From Dipteris shenzhenensis (lineage: Eukaryota; Polypodiophyta; Polypodiopsida; Gleicheniales), in NCBI GenBank assembly GCA_047967505.1, contig CM106538.1: DNA of 64,000 nt; one strand, 5' to 3'. The notes under the pieces were generated by a model. It was not told the DNA's origin and made no database searches. It saw only the letters and a program-made list of their open reading frames with translations. A program made the translations under genes and the position numbers. This document shows, piece by piece, positions 58,214-64,000 of this stretch (within the stretch, counting starts at the first letter, position 1; each line of letters opens with the position of its first letter).

Positions 58214-61200
58214 CTGAAGCAAATAACAGCATAGATGCAAGTATAAATTATAATGAAACAGTTTCTGTAGAAAATTTATATATAAAAAGGTCTTGTATCT
58301 AAAATAGAACGCCATAAACATACATGCTTCTATCAATCTTCTTGGTTGTATCCACTTACAATAAGGTAAAAAATGTATCGCATACCTCACGTACTATATG
58401 AAGAGACATGTCGGTGCTCAAATTGAGGTGTGCATCTTTCAAATGTGCCAGTATCCAACCTGGCAGCTTTGAGCGCTTATCATGTCTATTATATCTGTAA
58501 GAAAATATCCCAGAGCCATAGTCCACAGTGAGCAATCCAGTCCCTCTTCAAACACAACTGTCGATACAATTTGGCTAACTTCAGTCTAGCCCTTAAAGAG
58601 CTTTAAGAACTTTTTAGTGGCGAATTTGAGACCACAAAGACAGAAAGCACAATATGAAGACTAGGTTTTGTTCAAACTAAGCATCTTATACTCCTAATTG
58701 AGTGGATTCAGGCCAAACCTCCTTAAATAAAGCGCTGTCACATGACTGTTCATGTCCATCTCACATCTACAAAATCTAGCTTAAAAGTTACTCTTGTAGA
58801 AGGCACACATATATGAAAGCCTCATCTGATATCTTAGTTCTTACAGGCAAATTTGCACTAATGAGGATAGATTGGAAACCTTCATTCAAGCAGTGTGGGC
58901 CATCACAACAACACATTTTCCCGGGACGCTTTTTGGCACAAAGAATGTCATTAATAATGGCACTGAGCTCCCTGCTAAACTTGCTCCTCCCTTCTCTCCA
59001 CCCTCACCTTTGCCTTTGAGCCCGCCATCCTCCCTAACCTCCCTTGCCCTTTTCCAAGTTCCCCTTCTGCCTTATCCGCTCATCCTGCCCCTCTCCACCC
59101 TTTGATGGCGGAAAGGGGCTTCTGCCTACTTTGACATTTTGAGCAGAGGTCTTCTTTCCCGCTTTTTTCATAGGACCCTTTTCTTTTTTTCCACCCCCTA
59201 TTTCCTCTCTGCTCTTCCTTTTTTCGCCTTCCTCTCCCTTTTCAAGGGCAGATTTAGAGTTCTTCAAACTCAAGGCATCGATTTCAGATGGTCACCTCCA
59301 AGCCTAACCAGAGGACCTCAAATGACAGCTTCCTTGACTCCCTTTGCCTAAGGATAAAAAGCTAGTCGAGCACACCGACCAAGTACTCATGGACAAGGCT
59401 ATGGTAGGGCTTATTGTGGGTCTCACACCCACTCGATGACAAATTCGTGATTGATTACACGCAAGTCTTGCACAGGAGGGTGACCACATCTAGCCTGCAA
59501 CTATGTTGAGCGTGGAATATTTTAAGGGTGCGGAGTATTCTTACCCCATCTTACCACCATAGGGACATCTCCCACCTTCCGGTAATTTAGTCCACCTCAC
59601 CTTTCAAGATATTTTCAGCTCAAGAATAATGGCCCCCTCCCTTTCATCAGGCCGATCACCTCCAAGACCTTGGACAAGGTCTTGGGTCTGCATGTGGAGA
59701 TAGAGACAGCTGTTCCTAGACAGGACAGTTCTCCTATATTGAAGTCCCTCTCATGACCAGTACTGATGGGGAGAGGATGGGACACTGCAGTATAAGCCAT
59801 CATCTGTGCTCTTTATACAAGTGCCAGTGAGGCCCTCTAGCTAAGTACTTTTTCCTTTTCAGCTTCAGTAACACGCAAAGCATAGTGCCCTTTTCATGAT
59901 GATCTGGTGCTGCAAGGCTTGTGCTTTTTGCTGGCATTTCCTTATTCTTGAATTGACTGACTCACACAAGCATGATTATTTAGATTTGTCTACCCTGTTG
60001 TTTGCCTAGGAACTAATGAAATGCACTGCCTGATGGATTTGGTCCTGTAAAGATCAAGAAAGCTTGCTGGCCTTCAATTAGTTGACAAGGATATTCCATT
60101 ATAGAATGCCACTACTGTAGAATCTATTTAGCAGTTAGAGCCAACCTCTTATCAGCAAAGATCATCATTCCATAGTCTGCCTTGGATCGAATGACACGGC
60201 CAACACATTGAGCAGCCTGTCTCTACAACCACATGAATGAGCTGTCATAAAGCACTCCCAGCAGCAAACATTCAAGAATTTCCTGTACGTTGCTGTCAAC
60301 CACTGTAAGATCTACTTCAAAATTTAAGACCAATCCAAGCTAAAAAGTTCTCAGAAAAGAAGAACTGAAAGCAGGAAACAGCAATAGTAAAATCTGCACA
60401 TACCACTGCATCAAATGTAAGGAAATCACCCTCCTTAATTTGAAAAGTCTCCCTTAAATACTCCAATCGAGCTATAAGAATTCTGCATCCAATGTATGGG
60501 AATGATGTGAGTCTCACTTCTAACAGTGTCATATACAAGAAAGGAAACAGGTTAAACGAAATTCTGCATCCACATTATCAAAATGCATACCGTACAAGAA
60601 CAGAATATAGGCTTAGATGGTAAGCAGCTCTACCTAGCAGAATAGAGATTGGAAGTTACAATTCCAAAGCATTTTGAAAGGAAGATCTGTGTTGTTAACT
60701 AGAAAACTGTGCAATTACAGCACAAAATGTCTGTTATCTGCGCCCTGGCCTTGCAAATCAAGCGGTCATTGTTCTTGCTTCCTTTTAAGTTTTATGTAGA
60801 GGAGAAATTGATTTTATACAGAGATGCATCTATTCACTTTGGTGGCATGGCACAAAGCCCCCTGATGTGAAGCATCAAGTTGCCTGAGCAAAATTCTGCT
60901 AGCTTTAGTTCGTCTATTGGCTTAAAAATGGGGGTCAATTTAACACCTTCTCATATCAATTTTTCCCCATGCCTCTACCACTGTCAGGATGCAAAGGCGA
61001 AGCAGGAGATCTTCTACCAATTGGGTAACACACCACTCCTACATGTTAGAGGTGTCAAATCCTTGAAGGAAGCTTGGGAAATGCTTGAAACGCTTTATCA
61101 AACCAAATCGATGGCAAACAAGACTTACCTGAGGCGCCAACTGCCCAATCTCAAGATGAACGAAGACGGCTCAATTACTGGACACATATTGCGGTTCAAG

Positions 61201-62339
61201 ACCTTCACCGAACAATTGCTGTTAAATGGAACGACAATTGAGGAGGACCAGGAGTGCATTCTGTTTCTGAATTGATTGCCAGATCCTACGATCACTTGAA
61301 TGTAATGCTGAGCGCCTTTACAGAAGAAATGAAGTTTAAAGAGCTGGCCATTATAATATTGCAAGAAGAGATTCGTCAGGAGCAGAATCATAGAGCAAAA
61401 AGCCAAGACACAGGCGCGATGACAGCTTTCTATGCAAGTTCGAGACAATTCAAGAAGAGAAGCAATCGCAAAGCAAATTCCAATTCTTGGAATGCAAGCA
61501 GCTCTTCCCAGGTCAATATGAGCAAGCGAGAGCGTTTCTACTGCGGCAAGCTGGGAAAAACTGCAGAAAGAAGATGGAGGACTTGAAGACCAGGAGGGCG
61601 GAAGCAAATGCAACGACAAGGGAGAAATATTGAGCTTTTAACTTCTTCTAAAGCTGGTTACTGAGCTGATTGAGAGATAGACTGTTAGATGGATAGTTTA
61701 ATAGTTGGATGGTGATGATGCATGATTTACGGGAGGACGTTAGAACATTGGTAAATCAAGCATCGAAGAAGAGTGTTTGTAATCAGTGTAAGGTACTGGC
61801 CTCATTATCCCCGCCAGCCCTCCCTATACCAGCTATTTCCTCTCAGAGAGAAGAGTCTGCTATTGCTAACAGAACTGCAGTTTCTTCTCGAGCGGCCGTA
61901 AGACGGGCTATGGGTACCGGCAGATTGCGGCCAATCTCTCATTGTTAGCGACTAAATAAAAGCAATGTTAATAGAATTGGGTAATCTGCGTTGAGAGATG
62001 TGAATCATTGGGAAGGAAGCATGCAGTGTAAATGCATTACATGCAATCAGTTGTAACCAGTCAACCTGCCGAAGGGCTATTCGTGAGGACGATTTCCTGA
62101 ATACAATGCACCGATTTGCACCATCTCCGGTCTCCTTCTTGGTTTAATCACAGTTGTAAGAGTTTGCTTGTATTTCAAACAGTTTAATCAGGCCAAGACA
62201 TAATTTTGACAATTTTAAACGAATAAACATAAAACTTGAAAGTTTATACCTGCTCAGCGTGTACTGAAAAGGTACTCCATACATAATGACCAAGCGCCCA
62301 TAGTGACGATCAAAATCAATACCTTCTGCAACTTTGCCC
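58100..62339 (-). CDS. UVH6: TFIIH DNA helicase XPD/ERCC2 (UVH6), C-terminal exons, 5' part beyond right edge
   Basis: Five minus-strand exons in consistent phase: 62250-62339, 60404-60482, 60146-60222, 58386-58494, 58100-58213. They encode about 156 C-terminal residues. Seen: [10 protein letters not shown] (SF2 helicase motif V), [17 protein letters not shown] (motif VI with the Q..GR..R arginine fingers), then the conserved [13 protein letters not shown] and [11 protein letters not shown] tail and a stop. In the family XPD is the 5'-3' ATP-dependent iron-sulphur helicase of TFIIH, opening DNA in nucleotide excision repair and bridging the CAK module. The N-terminal ATPase and iron-sulphur regions would be in exons upstream of the first one seen; none was found up to 64000. 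Conservation is very high, so the gene is probably functional. Confidence 0.94.
58386..58494 (-). CDS. UVH6: XPD penultimate exon
   Basis: A 109-nt exon after acceptor TTTTCTTACAG, donor GAG/GTATGC. It completes the split Arg and reads [15 protein letters not shown], then an [14 protein letters not shown]-type stretch. It matches the XPD C-terminal region that includes the p44-contacting segment in the family. Confidence 0.94.
58495..60145 (-). other. XPD intron
   Basis: Intron between the motif VI exon and the penultimate exon. A pyrimidine-rich stretch (58930-59240) yields spurious ORFs; no mobile element could be delimited. Confidence 0.6.
60146..60222 (-). CDS. UVH6: XPD exon with helicase motif VI
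   Basis: A 77-nt exon after acceptor GGTTGTAG, donor AAGAG/GTTGGC. It encodes [18 protein letters not shown] and then MMIFADKR. This is motif VI, whose arginines contact ATP and couple hydrolysis to DNA movement. No substitution is seen in the motif. Confidence 0.95.
60404..60482 (-). CDS. UVH6: XPD exon, region between helicase motifs V and VI
   Basis: A 79-nt exon after acceptor TTGGATGCAG. It encodes [13 protein letters not shown] and then the [11 protein letters not shown] end, matching the XPD segment just before motif VI. The donor is GTG/GTATGT. The family usually has Met at the last position (FDAM); here it is Val. Confidence 0.92.
60880..61623 (+). pseudogene. Ty1/copia gag (UBN2) fragment inside an XPD intron
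   Basis: Antisense to XPD. 60880-61275 reads [20 protein letters not shown] and RRQLPNLKM, the copia gag core; a frameshift near 61275 moves to 61254-61586 ([26 protein letters not shown]). The zinc knuckle starts YCGKLG and resumes as [11 protein letters not shown] one frame away, having lost a few bases. A stop at about 61630 ends gag with no pol, so this may be another gag-only element. The adjacent 61640-62080 may be its LTR, but no partner copy was seen. Confidence 0.78.
62250..62339 (-). CDS. UVH6: XPD exon with helicase motif V
   Basis: The acceptor TTTATTGCAG is followed by one split base and [16 protein letters not shown], then the VPFQYTLS stretch; the donor is GCAG/GTATAA. The 90-nt exon begins with the last base of an Arg codon and ends with two bases of another Arg. 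Confidence 0.94.
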
Positions 62340-64000
62340 CTGCAATAAATGCCCAAGAACAGCTTTAACACCTCAGAAAATGGAGTTAGGGTTTGACCCA
62401 TGAAATCCAAACATGCATACTGTGCTCTATGCACTTAGCATTGCTACTTACAACAGCAACCCAAACAGGCAGGGCCAGATCATCTGTTTACATATATTCC
62501 GAGGTTCACACACATCGATATGCTGAATTTTTATCACTTCTCCTTTTGAATATAAATGTCAGCATTGTTAAGAATGGTTATTTGAGTGCCTTCTTGCAAA
62601 ACTGTAAAAGGTAAGATATGGGCACATTAGCTAGTCTGTTAGGAACTTGTGGGTTCTACATATGTTACCCTACATTTCATTGGACTCAATTTAAACCATT
62701 GTCGAATACACAACTCATCTCCCCATCACTCGTTTCCCTTCACATTATCACTTCCCACTACTCTCTCCTCACCCCCTTCCCACTCTTTCCATGAATCTTC
62801 CTCCTCTTCTTTTCCCTCTCCAAGTTGAAACTCTCCCCTTTATTCATTGTATCAGAGCCCCTTCTTGGCTACAACTTCAAAGATGAGCTCTCCCTCTCTT
62901 TCTGCTTCATTCCCTTCAGCTCAGATCTCCTTCACAATCGGACTATTAGATGTTCACGTCTTTCATGGGGAAAGCTTCTAGGTATGTCTTGAGTGAAACA
63001 ATATTTCTACTCTTTAAGAAATTGTCTCCTCTCTTGCCCCGCAAAATGCCCGATAAGTGATTGAATACTTCAGTAGCACTTGTACCTTGGTCAATGAAAG
63101 CACCAAGCAACTGTAGCTAGATTGATACGCATTGCCTCAAAGATTGTGGAGGATACAAGAAAGTGGATAAGCAAGTAGGTAGTGACCAATGTAATAATGG
63201 GTTAGGGACACTTTTTGACTTTACGAGATTCTTCCCTCTAACCTCAATTAGAGGTCGAGTTAGTCACCACACATGTGACCCTAGTTAGGGTACATCCTAG
63301 GGTTTTGTCTTTATGACTAATTTAGTGTTCTCTTTCAGCTTCCATTTGGTATCAGAGTAGGCTTCCCGTGCTCCCCACAGCACCTCCCCTACACCTGTGG
63401 AGCATTTCTATCACAAAAACCTTGTGTTTCATCCTGAAGAAAGCCTGCAAAAGTTTTGTGTTTGATCAGCGGCCTTCATTTTTCATCTCTGGCGAGCTCC
63501 AAGAGCTGCTCCTAAGGTAGGCGACTGATTTTGGAGCAGTCTTGCATTTGCTGAAGCCATTCTCTCTGCTAGTCGGATGTCTTTTGCCTTTGTTTGAAAC
63601 GGCTTTGTTGTCTAGAGCAAGCACCTTTAGGCGACTTGCTTCCCAGCCCTGTTCCAACCTTCTCCATAGTTGCTAGTCAAAACGGAAGAAATAGAAAAAC
63701 CAGGGAAATTGAGTTTCTGGCCCCCGCCGAAACGGAAACGGAAGAAACGGCAATATGGCACAATTTATGTATAAAAAGTTAATTTTTATACATAATAAAA
63801 TTATCAATAGAGTGCAAATTATACATAATACAATTATCTATACTTGAAGCATCATGCATGCTTCTATGATTCTAAATTCCTATGATGATTGATCTATCTA
63901 TTATTGTCTATTATCCATAAATGATGCTTCAATCAACATGCATCATGAACTAAGTTCTAGCTTCTAACTTCTAACAAGTTTGAAGTTACAACAATTTGAA
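62340..64000 (-). other. XPD upstream intron with LTR/primer-site remnants
   Basis: No upstream XPD exon was recognised. Two LTR-like ends followed by primer sites lie at 62848 (TGTATCAGAGCC) and 63346 (TGGTATCAGAGTAGG). From 62883 a decayed copia gag start (MSSPSLSASFPSAQISFTIG) follows the first. Confidence 0.5.
62845..63110 (+). pseudogene. Copia LTR end, primer site and gag start remnant
   Basis: TTTATTCAT then TGTATCAGAGCCCC at 62848, then ATG at 62883 with a Ser-rich copia-gag-like start (LLDVHVFHGESF), broken by stops within 40 codons. Confidence 0.45.

Overview
The window looks like nuclear DNA of a land plant with a large, repeat-filled genome. It holds spliced plant genes with kilobase-scale introns, LTR retrotransposons of both Ty3/gypsy and Ty1/copia type primed by initiator tRNA-Met, LINE remnants and many GA/CT microsatellites. 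Two host genes could be built exon by exon from splice sites, reading phase and family motifs, both on the minus strand. The loose-intron architecture and the LINE ORF2 tail with a CCHC knuckle fit a fern, lycophyte or gymnosperm better than a compact angiosperm, but this is only an inference.

Host gene 1 (minus, about 28.1 kb down to 5.0 kb, running off the left edge) is a tesmin/TSO1-like CXC (TCX/CPP) DNA-binding protein. Seven coding exons are supported (27076-27135, 17598-17746, 15072-15598, 14840-14953, 14425-14711, 5205-6091, 5022-5102). All junction phases agree and give about 701 codons, ending inside the first CXC repeat. A GA/CT-rich leader and promoter zone lies at about 28.1-29.2 kb. 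Host gene 2 (minus, 62.3 kb down to 58.1 kb, 5' part beyond the right edge) is the C-terminal part of the TFIIH helicase XPD/ERCC2 (UVH6). Five exons carry helicase motifs V and VI and the true stop.

The TCX introns are stuffed with mobile elements. From the left: the 3' end of a gypsy element (1-1240), LINE ORF1 and ORF2 pieces (1450-2850), a 264-bp tandem duplication (3046-3573), a 2274-bp non-autonomous LTR element with two 344-bp LTRs (8717-10990), a 5'-truncated gag-only copia element (11201-13714), and a structurally complete but frame-broken 6514-bp gypsy element (19691-26204). The last has 457-bp LTRs, a CTAAT target duplication, a PBS and a PPT, and sits in the middle of a tandem array of about 0.45-kb units.

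From 29 to 39 kb I see only AT-rich intergenic DNA with short tandem repeats and one tRNA-derived SINE-like head. From 39 to 54.6 kb is a graveyard of degenerate retroelements: copia gag and RT pieces at 39-41.5 kb, a minus-strand gypsy remnant at 42.5-45.4 kb, and a plus-strand gypsy remnant at 46.9-54.4 kb. The last has head-to-head RT halves, and its integrase is split by a 1121-bp terminal-inverted-repeat DNA transposon with a 10-bp target duplication. From 54.8 to 56.3 kb there is a field of palindromic TGCTTTAAAGCA-type repeats. The XPD introns contain a further copia gag fragment, and the right edge carries two LTR/PBS junctions.
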